A DNA stretch of 64,000 bases from Leifsonia sp. ku-ls (GCA_003367665.1 QKXI01000017.1:1-64000), one strand, 5' to 3'; counted from the first letter of the stretch, positions 1 through 8,154 are shown. Notes: a model not told the origin generated them from the sequence alone. Numbers and translations: made by a program.

Positions 1-185
1 TCGCCTTCGGCGGCGCCCTCGGTGTAGTCGAACGCGGCCTTCGGCGTGCGCCGCTTCGCGATCCGCGCCAGGTCCTCGATCGTCAACGCCGACTCCAACC
101 GACGCTTCTTCAGATTCAGCTCCGGCTTCTTGAACCGCATCAACTCCAACAGCTCGGCCGGCTTGGGGAACTGACGATCGACCAT
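1..185 (-). CDS. FMN-dependent alpha-hydroxy-acid (L-lactate) dehydrogenase, N-terminus only
   Basis: Only the first 61 codons lie in the window; the gene runs off the left edge. The visible part opens with MVDRQFPKPAELLELM and continues through LTIEDLARIAKRRTPKAAF and DYTEGAAEG. That is the usual N-terminus of the lactate/glycolate oxidoreductases that carry FMN on a TIM barrel. These enzymes oxidise L-lactate to pyruvate. The start is 8 bases after the upstream SDR stop, and the GGAGGTGAGG ribosome site overlaps that stop, so the two are translated as one operon. Position behind a putative 2,4-diketo-3-deoxy-L-fuconate hydrolase, whose products would be pyruvate and L-lactate, suggests it consumes the lactate. 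The catalytic His and FMN-binding residues lie outside the window. Confidence 0.8.
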   Translation of the reverse strand, partial: MVDRQFPKPAELLELMRFKKPELNLKKRRLESALTIEDLARIAKRRTPKAAFDYTEGAAEG

Positions 186-193
186 CCTCGTCC

Positions 194-940
194 TCACCTC
201 CGCGGACGCAGCGAGTACATGCCGCCGTCGACGGGCAGGATGACGCCGTTGCTCGAACCGGACGACGGCGAGGCGAGATACGCGACCGCCTCGGCGACCT
301 CCTGCGGCCGCACCAGTCGACCGCTCGGCTGGCGGGCCTCCAGGGCGGCGCGCTCGGCCTCGGGATCGGCGGCGGAGTCGAGCAGGCGGCCCACCCACGG
401 CGTGTCGGCGGTGCCCGGCGCGACCGCGTTGACGCGGATCCCGAGCGGGAGGAAGTCCGCCGCCAGCGCCAGTGTCATGGCCGAGATCGCGCCCTTCGAC
501 GCCGAGTAGAGCACGCGCTGGGGGAGCCCCGCCCAGGCGGCGATGGAGCTGGTCAGCACGACGGCCGCCGCCGGCGACTCGCGCAGGTGCGGGAGGGCGT
601 GGCGCACCGTCCTGGCTGAGCCGATGACGTTCACGTTGAGGACGCGCATCCACTCCTCGTCGTCGTTCGCCTCGATGTCGCCCTGCGCGCCGATGCCCGC
701 GTTCGCGATCACGACGTCCAGCCGTCCGGCCTGGGCGACGACCTCGGCGATGGCGTCCCGCACGCTGGCGTCGTCGCCGATGTCACAGCGGATGCCCGTG
801 TGGGGCGCGGCCACCGCCTCCGGCGCCAGGTCGAGTGCGAACACGCGGGCGCCCTGTGCGGCCAGCTCGTCGGCGATCGCTTTGCCGAGCCCGGACGCGC
901 CGCCCGTCACGGCGGCGACCAGGCCATCGAACTGCGACAT
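194..940 (-). CDS. SDR-family dehydrogenase, probably 2-keto-3-deoxy-L-fuconate dehydrogenase
   Basis: A 248-residue classical short-chain dehydrogenase. The NAD(P)-binding TGGASGLGKAIA motif is near residue 12, NAG near 80, a catalytic Ser in TSSIAAWAG, and the YSASK catalytic Tyr-Lys near residue 144. The C-terminal half carries DTPWVGRLL, a stretch I associate with enzymes that oxidise 2-keto-3-deoxy-L-fuconate at C4, though I could not check this by alignment. It lies 34 bases after the FAH-family gene and 8 bases before the lactate dehydrogenase, so the three form one minus-strand operon. In the non-phosphorylative L-fucose pathway this step makes the 2,4-diketo acid that the neighbouring hydrolase cleaves. 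L-fucose dehydrogenase is the main alternative, since it is also an SDR. Confidence 0.75.
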   Translation of the reverse strand: MSQFDGLVAAVTGGASGLGKAIADELAAQGARVFALDLAPEAVAAPHTGIRCDIGDDASVRDAIAEVVAQAGRLDVVIANAGIGAQGDIEANDDEEWMRVLNVNVIGSARTVRHALPHLRESPAAAVVLTSSIAAWAGLPQRVLYSASKGAISAMTLALAADFLPLGIRVNAVAPGTADTPWVGRLLDSAADPEAERAALEARQPSGRLVRPQEVAEAVAYLASPSSGSSNGVILPVDGGMYSLRPRR

Positions 941-974
941 CCTTGTCTCCTTGCGTTGTGTGGACCGGGACCGG

Positions 975-1826
975 TCAGAGAGCGGGACGGACCGTGGAGC
1001 GTTGCGCGCCGAGCCCGTCGATCTCGACCTCGACGACGTCGCCCGCCGCCAGGTAGGGGAAGCGGCCGGACAGGCCGACGCCCTCCGGTGTGCCGGTGTT
1101 GATCAGGTCGCCGGGTTCGAGCACGGTGAAGCGGCTCAGCCGGTAGACGATCTCGGCGACGTCGAAGATGAGGTCGCTCGTGGAGGAGTTCTGCCGGGGC
1201 TCGCCGTTGACGCGCGACCGGATGCCGAGGCCGGAGCCGTCGCCCACCTCCGCGGTGGGGACCAGCCACGGCCCGAGCGGGTTGAACGTCTCGAAGCTCT
1301 TGCCCTTGCTCCACTGGCCGAGCGAGCGCTGGAGCTGGTACTCGCGCTCGGAGACGTCGTTGGCGACCGCGAAGCCCGCGATGTGCGCGAGGGCCTGCTC
1401 CGGCGAGTCGAGGTAGCGCGCGCGGGTGCCGATGACGACGGCGAGCTCCACCTCCCAGTCCGTCGTCGTCGACCCCGGCGGCAGCAGGATGTCGTCCTCC
1501 GGCCCGACCACCGTGTTGGGGTGCTTGTAGAAGACGACGATGTCGGACGGCGGCTCGGCGCCGGACTCCCTGGCGTGCGCGGCGTAGTTCATGCCGATGC
1601 AGAGCACGGCCTGCGGGCGGGCGATGGGGGCGCCGATGCGCAGCCCCGCGGTCTCGAGTTCCGGGAGGTCGCCGGCGGCGGCCGCGGCGGCGGCGCGGGC
1701 GAGCCCGTCGGACGCCAGGAAGGCGCCGTCGATGTCGGAGGTCAGCGGGCGCAGGTCCCAGGTCGTGGTGCCGTCGCCGACGGCGGGGATCTCCGCACCG
1801 GGTTCGCCGAGCCGCATGAATCGCAT
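975..1826 (-). CDS. Fumarylacetoacetate-hydrolase-family protein, likely 2,4-diketo-3-deoxy-L-fuconate hydrolase
   Basis: The product has 283 residues: a short N-terminal domain (MRFMRLGEPGAEIPAV) and then the FAH catalytic fold. Family marks are DWEVELAVVIG near residue 127 (metal-ligand acidic residues), DVSEREYQ, GKSFETFNPLGPWLV and NTGTPEGVG towards the C-terminus. Members hydrolyse C-C bonds of diketo or ketodeoxy sugar acids using a divalent metal. Being first in an operon with an SDR and a lactate dehydrogenase, and divergent from a mutarotase, fits cleavage of 2,4-diketo-3-deoxy-L-fuconate to pyruvate and L-lactate. The exact substrate is inferred from context. A near-palindromic operator candidate lies in the 86-base gap upstream. 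Confidence 0.8.
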   Translation of the reverse strand: MRFMRLGEPGAEIPAVGDGTTTWDLRPLTSDIDGAFLASDGLARAAAAAAAGDLPELETAGLRIGAPIARPQAVLCIGMNYAAHARESGAEPPSDIVVFYKHPNTVVGPEDDILLPPGSTTTDWEVELAVVIGTRARYLDSPEQALAHIAGFAVANDVSEREYQLQRSLGQWSKGKSFETFNPLGPWLVPTAEVGDGSGLGIRSRVNGEPRQNSSTSDLIFDVAEIVYRLSRFTVLEPGDLINTGTPEGVGLSGRFPYLAAGDVVEVEIDGLGAQRSTVRPAL

Positions 1827-1868
1827 CGAGGGTCCTTTCGCTCGCCTTCCACAGCCGAGCCTATTACT

Positions 1869-1884
1869 ATTTCCTATAGGAATT
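1869..1884. promoter_or_regulatory. Candidate operator palindrome between divergent fucose-catabolism genes
   Basis: ATTTCCTATAGGAATT contains the perfect 12-bp palindrome TTCCTATAGGAA (1871-1882) and is symmetric at all but one flanking pair. It sits in the 86-base gap between the FAH-family operon (minus) and the mutarotase gene (plus), in an AT-rich island. It probably binds a dimeric regulator, but no regulator gene lies in the visible part of this locus. Confidence 0.55.
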
Positions 1885-1912
1885 CAAACCGGACGAGCAA
1901 GGGAGCAGCCGG

Positions 1913-2245
1913 ATGCGCGTCGCGCTTCACTCCATTCTCCGCGACGGCCACGAGGCCGCCTACGACGCGGCGCACGCCGCGATCCCGGACGACCTGGTCG
2001 CGTCGTTCGCGCGCGTCGGCATCCACGACTGGCAGATCTGGCGGAGCGGCCGCGACCTGTTCCACCTGGTCGAGTGCGACGACTTCGCGGCCGCGATGCG
2101 CGCCCTCGACGACGACCCGGCCAACCTGCGCTGGCAGGAGTCGATCAACCGCCACGTCGACCACTTCGTCACCGCCGGCCCGGGCGCCGAAGGGATGGTG
2201 CTCCCGCTGGTCTGGACGTTGACCGCCCAGCGAGCCGACGCCTAG
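1913..2245 (+). CDS. L-rhamnose/L-fucose mutarotase family protein
   Basis: The 110-residue product matches the small PF05336 mutarotases in length and pattern. It shows an N-terminal strand MRVALHSILRDGHEAAYDAAH, then the HDWQIWRSGRDLFHLVE core, and a C-terminal helix with WQESINRHVDHF. These enzymes interconvert the alpha and beta anomers of 6-deoxyhexoses so that dehydrogenases receive the right anomer. The ATG follows an AGGGAG site. It diverges from the FAH/SDR/lactate dehydrogenase operon, so L-fucose is the more likely sugar than L-rhamnose. The GH95 fucosidase 6 kb away would supply it. The gene ends 8 bases from the stop of the convergent esterase gene. Confidence 0.75.
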   Translation: MRVALHSILRDGHEAAYDAAHAAIPDDLVASFARVGIHDWQIWRSGRDLFHLVECDDFAAAMRALDDDPANLRWQESINRHVDHFVTAGPGAEGMVLPLVWTLTAQRADA

Positions 2246-2253
2246 AGGTCCGG

Positions 2254-3180
2254 TCACGCGGCGGAGCCGGCAGCGAACCTTTCCCGCAGCACCGCCAGCG
2301 CGCCGCGGCGGTCGGCCGTCGCGCCGGCCTCGTGGCCGGCGCCGGGCCACTCCCGCAGAGTGACAGCGCCCGTGTAGGCCTCCGCCGCCGCCCGCGCCGT
2401 TTCCGGCGGGCAGATGTCGTCGGCCAGGCCGTCGCTGATCCAGCCCGGTGCGGTGGCGTGGCGGGCCGAGGTGACGCCGTCGACGTAGGCGAGCGTTCGT
2501 GCGACCGCGTCCACCCGGTCCGGATGCTCCTCCAGATACGCGCGGAGCTCGAGCCAGGGGCCGTTCGCCGCCAGCCGGAGGCCGAGCGGCGCCGCGGTGA
2601 GGAACGGCGCCTGGGCCAGCACGGCGACGAGTCCGGGCTGCAGGGCGCCGACGCCGAGCGCGATGCCGCCGCCCTGGCTGTTCCCGATCGCGGCGATGCG
2701 GTCGCCGTCCACCTCGTCCAGCGCGCGGAGGGCGTCGACGGCGCGCGCGGCGTCCACGAAGACGCCGCGGTAGTAGGAGCGGTGCGGGTCGTCGATCCCG
2801 TCGAGGAGGTGTCCGGTGCTCGCGCCGCCCTGCGCGTGCGTGTTCATCACGAGCTGCGCGAAGCCGGCGACCGGCCAGGTGAGGTCGTCGAGCGGGTCGA
2901 GTCGGCCGGCCCCGTAGCCGTTGAAGTGGACGACCGCCGGCAGCGCACCCGCGCGATGGCGCGGCAGCCGCAGCCAGCCGCTCACCCGCCGGCCGTCCGC
3001 CCCGGCGAACGAGACGTCGAAGACGTCGACCTCGGTGAGACCCGTGTCGACCGGCGCGCGGCGGAGGTCCAGCGGGTGCCGCCGGGCGTCGTCGAGCGCC
3101 GACGCCCAGTAGTCGGCATAGTCGTCGGGCGTGGCAAGCAGCGCCGTGCCCAGCAGGGCGGGGGCGGGGGAGCCGGACAT
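2254..3180 (-). CDS. Acetylxylan-esterase (AXE1/CE7-like) alpha/beta-hydrolase
   Basis: A 308-residue alpha/beta-hydrolase. The motif AAIGNSQGGGIALG holds the nucleophile Ser in GxSQG form, as is usual for acetylxylan esterase/cephalosporin deacetylase proteins. Upstream are VVHFNGYGAG (oxyanion region) and HAQGGAS; downstream are DDICPPETARAA (catalytic Asp) and GHEAG (His). There is no signal peptide, so it probably removes acetyl groups from imported oligosaccharides in the cytoplasm. Reading could extend far upstream in this frame, but the ATG at 3180 gives the correct family N-terminus and is preceded by GAAAGG. A strong hairpin separates it from the GH27 gene just upstream, so the two need not be fully co-transcribed. 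Confidence 0.8.
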   Translation of the reverse strand: MSGSPAPALLGTALLATPDDYADYWASALDDARRHPLDLRRAPVDTGLTEVDVFDVSFAGADGRRVSGWLRLPRHRAGALPAVVHFNGYGAGRLDPLDDLTWPVAGFAQLVMNTHAQGGASTGHLLDGIDDPHRSYYRGVFVDAARAVDALRALDEVDGDRIAAIGNSQGGGIALGVGALQPGLVAVLAQAPFLTAAPLGLRLAANGPWLELRAYLEEHPDRVDAVARTLAYVDGVTSARHATAPGWISDGLADDICPPETARAAAEAYTGAVTLREWPGAGHEAGATADRRGALAVLRERFAAGSAA

Positions 3181-3201
3181 GCGGCGGCCTTTCGGGGAGG
3201 G

Positions 3202-3229
3202 GGTGGGCCGGGACGGATCCCGGCCCACC
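3202..3229 (-). terminator. Strong stem-loop between GH27 and esterase genes
   Basis: A perfect 12-bp stem, GGTGGGCCGGGA at 3202-3213 against TCCCGGCCCACC at 3218-3229, closes a CGGA tetraloop. It begins 8 bases after the stop of the secreted GH27 gene and ends 22 bases before the esterase start. There is no U-tract, as is common in high-GC actinobacteria. It may terminate or only attenuate read-through into the esterase gene. Confidence 0.65.
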
Positions 3230-3236
3230 CGATCGG

Positions 3237-5810
3237 TCAGCGGACGGTGTAGCGGAGGGCGTCGGCGCGCATGACGCCGCCCGACTCCTTCACCGCCATG
3301 AAGGTGTGCGCGCCGTTCCGGAGGCCGGAGACGCCGAACACCTTCTGCTGGGTGCGGCGGGTGTCGCTGCGGGTGTCGACCTGCTTCACGAGCTTCCCGT
3401 CCAGGTACACGTCGACGACGCCCTGGTCCGGGCCGGTGGGCGCGAGCCAGTCGACGCCCGTGCCCTCGAACGTGAACGACACCGAGGCGCCCGTCTGCGT
3501 CGTCGCGTGGACGTCGTCCAGGTAGTCGCCGCGGAAGCCGACGTTCAGCGTGGTCGCGCCGACCGGCAGCGTCGCGAGGTACGCCGGCTGCAGCGTCACC
3601 GTCGAGCCGGAGACGGTGTAGTCGGCGCCCTTCTTCAGCGTCGTCCCGTTCGCGGTGATGCCGGTGAACTCGTCCGGGTCGCGCAGCACCGAGAACGTCG
3701 CCGGCGCGGGCGCCTTCGTGTCGTACGACACGCTCGACGGGTCGATCAGGCTCGGCTGGAGGACGTCGAGCCGGTCGAGCAGCATGAACTGGCCCGACTT
3801 CATCACGACGCGCAGCGTGTGCTGCCCGTCGCTGAGGCCGTTCGTCGAGAAGACCGTCTGCTGCGCGGTGTGCGACGAGCTCGGGATGTTCGCGCTGACC
3901 GTCTTCACGAACTGCCCGTCGATGTACACGTCTGCGTCGCCCTCCGAGGAGTCGAGCTCGGTCAGGTACGAGACGCCGGTCCCCGTGAAGGTGTACGAGA
4001 ACGAGTCGCCGGGATGCTCGGCGTAGTGCACGTCGTCCTGGTAGTCGCCGAAGCCGCGGCCGTTGCTGTACCCCCACTGGCCGGAGTACGCGATTCCGGG
4101 GTCGGTGTCGTTGACGCTCGTGGTGCGGGTCGGGCCGGTGGAGGTCGGAGGCGCGGGCGTGCCCGTGTCGGTGACGTTCACGGTGAGCGGCTGCGCGGTC
4201 GCGGCCACCTCGGCGCCGCCGTTGCGGGTCCAGTCGCCGCCGTACGAGAAGCCCTGCGCGTCGTCGTTCACCGTCACGGTCGCGCCCTTCTCCGGCGTGA
4301 CCTTCAGCAGCCGGACGCCGTGGATGGGCACATCCGATGCCGTGAACGACCCGTCGGCGCGGCCCAGGTTCTTGCGCGCCCACAGGTCGCGGACCTGTGC
4401 GGAACCGGTCAGACCGATGTCGGACCATTTCGCGGTGACGTCCGATTCGGCCCGGCCCAGGTTGAACAGGGCGACCGTGTAGCTGCCGTCCTTGTTCAGC
4501 GCGTACCAGACCTGCTGCTTCGCCGTCGTCGACACGGGCCGGGCGGGGACGCCGGCCTGGTCGACGCCGACCACCTCCGGGTTGGTGAGGAGCTCGACGC
4601 CCAGCTTGTCGAGCTTCGTGAGGTCGTCGCCGGTGTACATCGGCGCGGCCGAGATCGCCCACAGCGTGGTCGCGGTGCGTCGCTCGTCGGGGGTCAGGCC
4701 GTCCATCTTCCCGTTGCCGACGTCGAGCGAGTCGAAGTCGTTCCAGCCGCCGGGGCCGGCGTGACGCCACCAGTCCGCCGCGCGGGGGAAGAGCCGGGCG
4801 ATGTTGTTCCACTCGGTGAGCGCCTCGCCGCCGCAGTAGCACTCGACGTCCCACTCCACGCGCCAGCCGTTCGCGTACTTCTTCCAGTAGTCGGCCTGGC
4901 CGATGTCGAGCGCCCAGGAGAGCTCGAACCAGATCTTGTGCTTCTTGAGGGCCTTCGACCAGGCGGCGACGTCGTCGCGCGCGTCCACCGAGCCGTCGCT
5001 GATGCCGGAGCCGGGCGTGACGCTGTCGAACTTGACGAAGTCGACGCCCCAGGCGGCCAGCTGGTCGGCGATCGAGTCGACGTACTTCTGCGAGCAGGGG
5101 TTGGCGAAGTCGATCGCGTAGCCGATCTTCCAGTAGTCGGCTTGCTTCAGCGGCTGCTTCACGATGTCGTGGGTGGTGCAGCCCGGCGCGTTCGCGATCG
5201 GGTAGCCCTTCTGGTAGACCTCCGGCCCGATGCCGGGGATCAGGTAGACGCCGAACTTCTGGCCGTTGCCGTGCACGTGGTCGATGACCTTCTTCAGCCC
5301 CTGCGGGTAGAGCGTCGCGCTCGGGGTGGGCCGGCCGTTGGCGTCGACGCCGTCGCTCCAGCCGGCGTCGACGTTGAGGCGGTCGTAGCCCGCCTTCTGC
5401 AGCGTCGTGTGCATGGCGTCGGACTGGGCGATGAGCTGGTCGGCGGTGATCCACTTCCCGTTGCCCGAGTAGACCTGCATGCTGTAGCTGCTCCAGCCCA
5501 GGTAGGGCTTGAGCGCCCACGGGTCCGCGGTGGAGGCCGCGGGCGGGATGGGCGTGGGAACGCCCGACGGTGCGGGGGACGCCTTCGCGCTCGGGGCGGG
5601 CGTGGCGGTCGGCGTGGCGGTCGGTTCGGGCGTCGCGGACGGGGTCGCCGTCGCGGACGGCGTCGCCGTCGCGGGCGGCGTGGCGGGCGGAGTCGGCTCC
5701 GGCGTCGGCGTGGCGCCGGCCGGGACGGCCGCGGCCGCCACGATCCCCAGCGCCGCGACCGACACGACGAGAGCCCGCAGGCTCCGTCGCGCACGGGTCG
5801 TGCGGGTCAT
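3237..5810 (-). CDS. Secreted GH27-family glycosidase with X2 and repeated beta-sandwich modules
   Basis: The 857-residue product starts with a twin-arginine-like, Ala-rich signal peptide (about 1-33). A Pro/Thr/Ala linker (34-90) leads to a GH27 catalytic domain (about 95-460). GH27 hallmarks are YLGWSSYS, RLNVDAGW, GVYLIPGIG, and FVKFDSVTP with the likely nucleophile Asp262; WRVEWD (Asp321) could supply the acid/base. An all-beta domain follows (to about 555). Then come a beta-sandwich repeat (about 590-680), an X2-type module (LKKGADYTVSGSTVTL, about 690-765) and a second sandwich copy (about 765-857). The two sandwich copies share DYxDDVH, a GTGV motif, DVYxDGxxVK and GxHT. GH27 enzymes release alpha-galactose or beta-L-arabinopyranose. 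The ATG at 5810 was chosen because it yields the signal peptide. Confidence 0.85.
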   Translation of the reverse strand: MTRTTRARRSLRALVVSVAALGIVAAAAVPAGATPTPEPTPPATPPATATPSATATPSATPEPTATPTATPAPSAKASPAPSGVPTPIPPAASTADPWALKPYLGWSSYSMQVYSGNGKWITADQLIAQSDAMHTTLQKAGYDRLNVDAGWSDGVDANGRPTPSATLYPQGLKKVIDHVHGNGQKFGVYLIPGIGPEVYQKGYPIANAPGCTTHDIVKQPLKQADYWKIGYAIDFANPCSQKYVDSIADQLAAWGVDFVKFDSVTPGSGISDGSVDARDDVAAWSKALKKHKIWFELSWALDIGQADYWKKYANGWRVEWDVECYCGGEALTEWNNIARLFPRAADWWRHAGPGGWNDFDSLDVGNGKMDGLTPDERRTATTLWAISAAPMYTGDDLTKLDKLGVELLTNPEVVGVDQAGVPARPVSTTAKQQVWYALNKDGSYTVALFNLGRAESDVTAKWSDIGLTGSAQVRDLWARKNLGRADGSFTASDVPIHGVRLLKVTPEKGATVTVNDDAQGFSYGGDWTRNGGAEVAATAQPLTVNVTDTGTPAPPTSTGPTRTTSVNDTDPGIAYSGQWGYSNGRGFGDYQDDVHYAEHPGDSFSYTFTGTGVSYLTELDSSEGDADVYIDGQFVKTVSANIPSSSHTAQQTVFSTNGLSDGQHTLRVVMKSGQFMLLDRLDVLQPSLIDPSSVSYDTKAPAPATFSVLRDPDEFTGITANGTTLKKGADYTVSGSTVTLQPAYLATLPVGATTLNVGFRGDYLDDVHATTQTGASVSFTFEGTGVDWLAPTGPDQGVVDVYLDGKLVKQVDTRSDTRRTQQKVFGVSGLRNGAHTFMAVKESGGVMRADALRYTVR

Positions 5811-5908
5811 GCGTTCTTCCTCTCTGAAGAGCCCCGGGCGCGTCGGTGCGCGAGGGGCGATCGGTGCGGTGGGCCGTCGTGGGGGCGTGCCCGGCCGCGT
5901 CCGGGGCG

Positions 5909-8113
5909 CTAGGCCAGCCGGACGAGGTCGAAGAGCATCGCCTGGTGCGGGTTGAGGGTGGGGAGGGGGACGCCGGCCGTCGCCAGCACGGAGCCGGGGA
6001 GGACGACGCCCTCCGCGGCGAGCGCCGCCGTGATCCACGCCGGGTCGGCGGCCTGGTGCCGGCTCGCCGGACCGAACTCGTCACGGATGCGCACGCGGTA
6101 GCGGGCGTCGGGGTCGAGGCCGGGGAACCGCACGCGGCCGGACTGCCCGGGCGCGGAGGTGACCAGGCGCGCCCAGGTGAAGACGGCGCGCGAGCCGTCC
6201 TGCGCCACGATGCCGGTCAGCGTGGTGGCCTCGTCGGCCAGGTCGGCGTTGACGACCCGGCCGGAGTGGATCAGTCCGCGCAGCTCGCGGTAGACCTCGG
6301 CCCAGCGGGCGATCCGCGCGAGCTCGTCCTCGTCGGCCTCCTGCAGGTCCCACTCGATGCCGGCGTGCGCGGTCAGCGCGACGATCAGCCGGAACGACAG
6401 GTCGGTGCGACGGGAGGTGGTGTGCGAGCGCTCGGCGCCGAGGTGCGAGCCGATGAGCTCCGGCGGCAGCAGCATCCTGGTCCAGCGCTCGATCTGCAGG
6501 CGCTCGACCGGGTCGTTGCAGTCGGAGGCCCAGACGCGGTCGGTGCGCTCGAGGATGCCGAGGTCGACGCGGCCGCCCCCGCCGGAGCAGGTCTCGATCT
6601 CGAGCTGCGGGTGACGCGCGCGGAGGGTGTCGAGCATCCGGTAGAGCGCCAGCGTCTGCTCGTGCACGGCCGGCCGGTCGACGCCGACCTGACCGCTGAC
6701 CGCCTCCGAGAGGTCGCGGTTGTGGTCCCACTTGATGTAGTCGACGGCGTACTCGTCGACGATGGCGCTGATCTGTCCAAGCACGTGGTCGTAGGCGTCC
6801 TGGCGGGTGAGGTCGAGCACGTACTGCGCGCGCGCCGTCGCCCCGAGCTCCTGCCGCGGCCCGAGCACCCAGTCGGGATGCTCGCGGGCGAGGTCGGAGT
6901 CGAGGTTGACCATCTCCGGTTCGAACCAGATCCCGAACTGCATGCCGTGCGCGCGCACCACGTCGACCAGCGGGCCGAGCCCGTCGGGCCACACCGTGCG
7001 GTCCACGAACCAGTCGCCCAGGCCGGCGCTGTCGTCGCGGCGGCCGTGGAACCAGCCGTCGTCGAGGACGACGCGCTCAACGCCGACCCGCGCGGCCCGC
7101 TCGACGAGCGCGGCCAGCCGCGGCAGGTCGTGGTCGAAGTAGACCGCCTCCCACGAGTTGAGGGTGAGGGGACGCGGTGAGCGCGGGTGCGACGGTCGTG
7201 CCCGGAGCCGGCGGTGGAGACGGTCGGCGAGGCCGTCCAGGCCGCTGTCCGACCAGACGAACAGGGCGGTCGGCGCGACGTAGCGGTCGCCGTCGGCCAG
7301 GGCGATCTCGCCGGGCCGGAGTCCTTCACCCGCCCCGAGCACCGACGAGAACGGGCCGGCGCCCTCGGTGAGCCGCTCGACGACGTACTCGCCGTCGCCG
7401 CTCCAGGCCAGGTGGGTCGCCCAGGCCTCTCCGCGGCCGAAGCCGAGGTCCTCCGTGCCGGCGACGACGAGGAACGGCGCGTCGTGGCCCGGCTTGCCGC
7501 GCCGGGCGCGTCGGACGTGGCTGCCGAACGACAGCCGGCCGCGCTGGGGCGCCCGCTCGCGGCACCACTTTCCGGTGAAGTCGAGGATGTCCACCGCGCG
7601 CTCCGGGACGGGCAGCATCACGCGGAGGGCGTCGAGCGTGTACGGGATGGTCGCGCCGTCGCTTGCGAGGGCGGCATCCCGGACCAGGGTCACGTCCACC
7701 GCGAGCACGCCGAACCGGTCGAGCGTGAGCGTCATCGTCGTGCGGAGGCCGGTGATCTCGTCCGTCAGGTCGATCTCGATGCGGCCGCCGTCCGCGCCGT
7801 CGTCGCGGTGGCGCACGGCCTCGGTGCGCGGCCGCGGCGTGGTGGCGGTGCCCGCGGCATGGCCCTCCTGCCCGGGCGTTCCTGCCCAGCCCTCGAACTC
7901 GGTCGGGAGCAGGCTGAAGGCGCGCGGGATGTCGGGGGAGTTGTTGAGCACCGCCGGGCCGCCGGTCTGCCGCAGCGCCTCGGCAGAGGCGTCGTCGAGC
8001 GGCCCGAGGTCGGCCCCCCAGTGCAGCACGCGAGGCACTCGCCCTGCCGTGTCGAGGACGAGGGAGGTGCCTGCGGCGCGCAGGCTCAGAACGGCGCCAT
8101 AGCCGTCGAGCAT
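5909..8113 (-). CDS. GH36 alpha-galactosidase
   Basis: A 734-residue cytoplasmic alpha-galactosidase of full family length, with an N-terminal beta-sandwich, a central TIM barrel and a C-terminal beta domain. The nucleophile motif YIKWDHNRDL places Asp463. The acid/base region SDCNDPVERLQIE gives Asp531 and Asp534. CSGGGGRVDLG and GIWFEPEMVN are further GH36 signatures. It removes terminal alpha-galactosyl residues from oligosaccharides after uptake. The gene is 98 bases upstream of the secreted GH27 gene on the same strand, and diverges from the GH95 fucosidase across an 87-base gap with a perfect TTGACA dyad. The two galactosidases probably act on the same glycan outside and inside the cell. 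Confidence 0.9.
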   Translation of the reverse strand: MLDGYGAVLSLRAAGTSLVLDTAGRVPRVLHWGADLGPLDDASAEALRQTGGPAVLNNSPDIPRAFSLLPTEFEGWAGTPGQEGHAAGTATTPRPRTEAVRHRDDGADGGRIEIDLTDEITGLRTTMTLTLDRFGVLAVDVTLVRDAALASDGATIPYTLDALRVMLPVPERAVDILDFTGKWCRERAPQRGRLSFGSHVRRARRGKPGHDAPFLVVAGTEDLGFGRGEAWATHLAWSGDGEYVVERLTEGAGPFSSVLGAGEGLRPGEIALADGDRYVAPTALFVWSDSGLDGLADRLHRRLRARPSHPRSPRPLTLNSWEAVYFDHDLPRLAALVERAARVGVERVVLDDGWFHGRRDDSAGLGDWFVDRTVWPDGLGPLVDVVRAHGMQFGIWFEPEMVNLDSDLAREHPDWVLGPRQELGATARAQYVLDLTRQDAYDHVLGQISAIVDEYAVDYIKWDHNRDLSEAVSGQVGVDRPAVHEQTLALYRMLDTLRARHPQLEIETCSGGGGRVDLGILERTDRVWASDCNDPVERLQIERWTRMLLPPELIGSHLGAERSHTTSRRTDLSFRLIVALTAHAGIEWDLQEADEDELARIARWAEVYRELRGLIHSGRVVNADLADEATTLTGIVAQDGSRAVFTWARLVTSAPGQSGRVRFPGLDPDARYRVRIRDEFGPASRHQAADPAWITAALAAEGVVLPGSVLATAGVPLPTLNPHQAMLFDLVRLA

Positions 8114-8141
8114 GAAGGACTCCTCGGAGATTTCCGTTTAC

Positions 8142-8154
8142 TTGACAGTGTCAA
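8142..8154. promoter_or_regulatory. Perfect TTGACA-G-TGTCAA dyad in divergent GH36/GH95 promoter
   Basis: TTGACA (8142-8147), a single G, then TGTCAA (8149-8154) form a perfect 13-bp palindrome. Each arm is a consensus -35 hexamer, one reading towards the GH95 gene and one towards the GH36 gene, so one dyad could serve as both -35 elements and an operator. The nearest regulator is the ROK gene downstream of GH95. A related sequence, TTGACAACGGTAA, occurs upstream of the ABC transporter at 13128. Confidence 0.55.

Noticed and set aside
2254-6084. A 1276-codon minus-strand reading that runs from the esterase through the whole GH27 gene
   Set aside because: Only the last 308 codons match a family; the rest is arginine-rich shadow of GH27 in another frame. 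The same holds for other long GC-driven frames, such as 58729-63363 (minus) over the nuclease and 22544-24214 (minus) over GH32.
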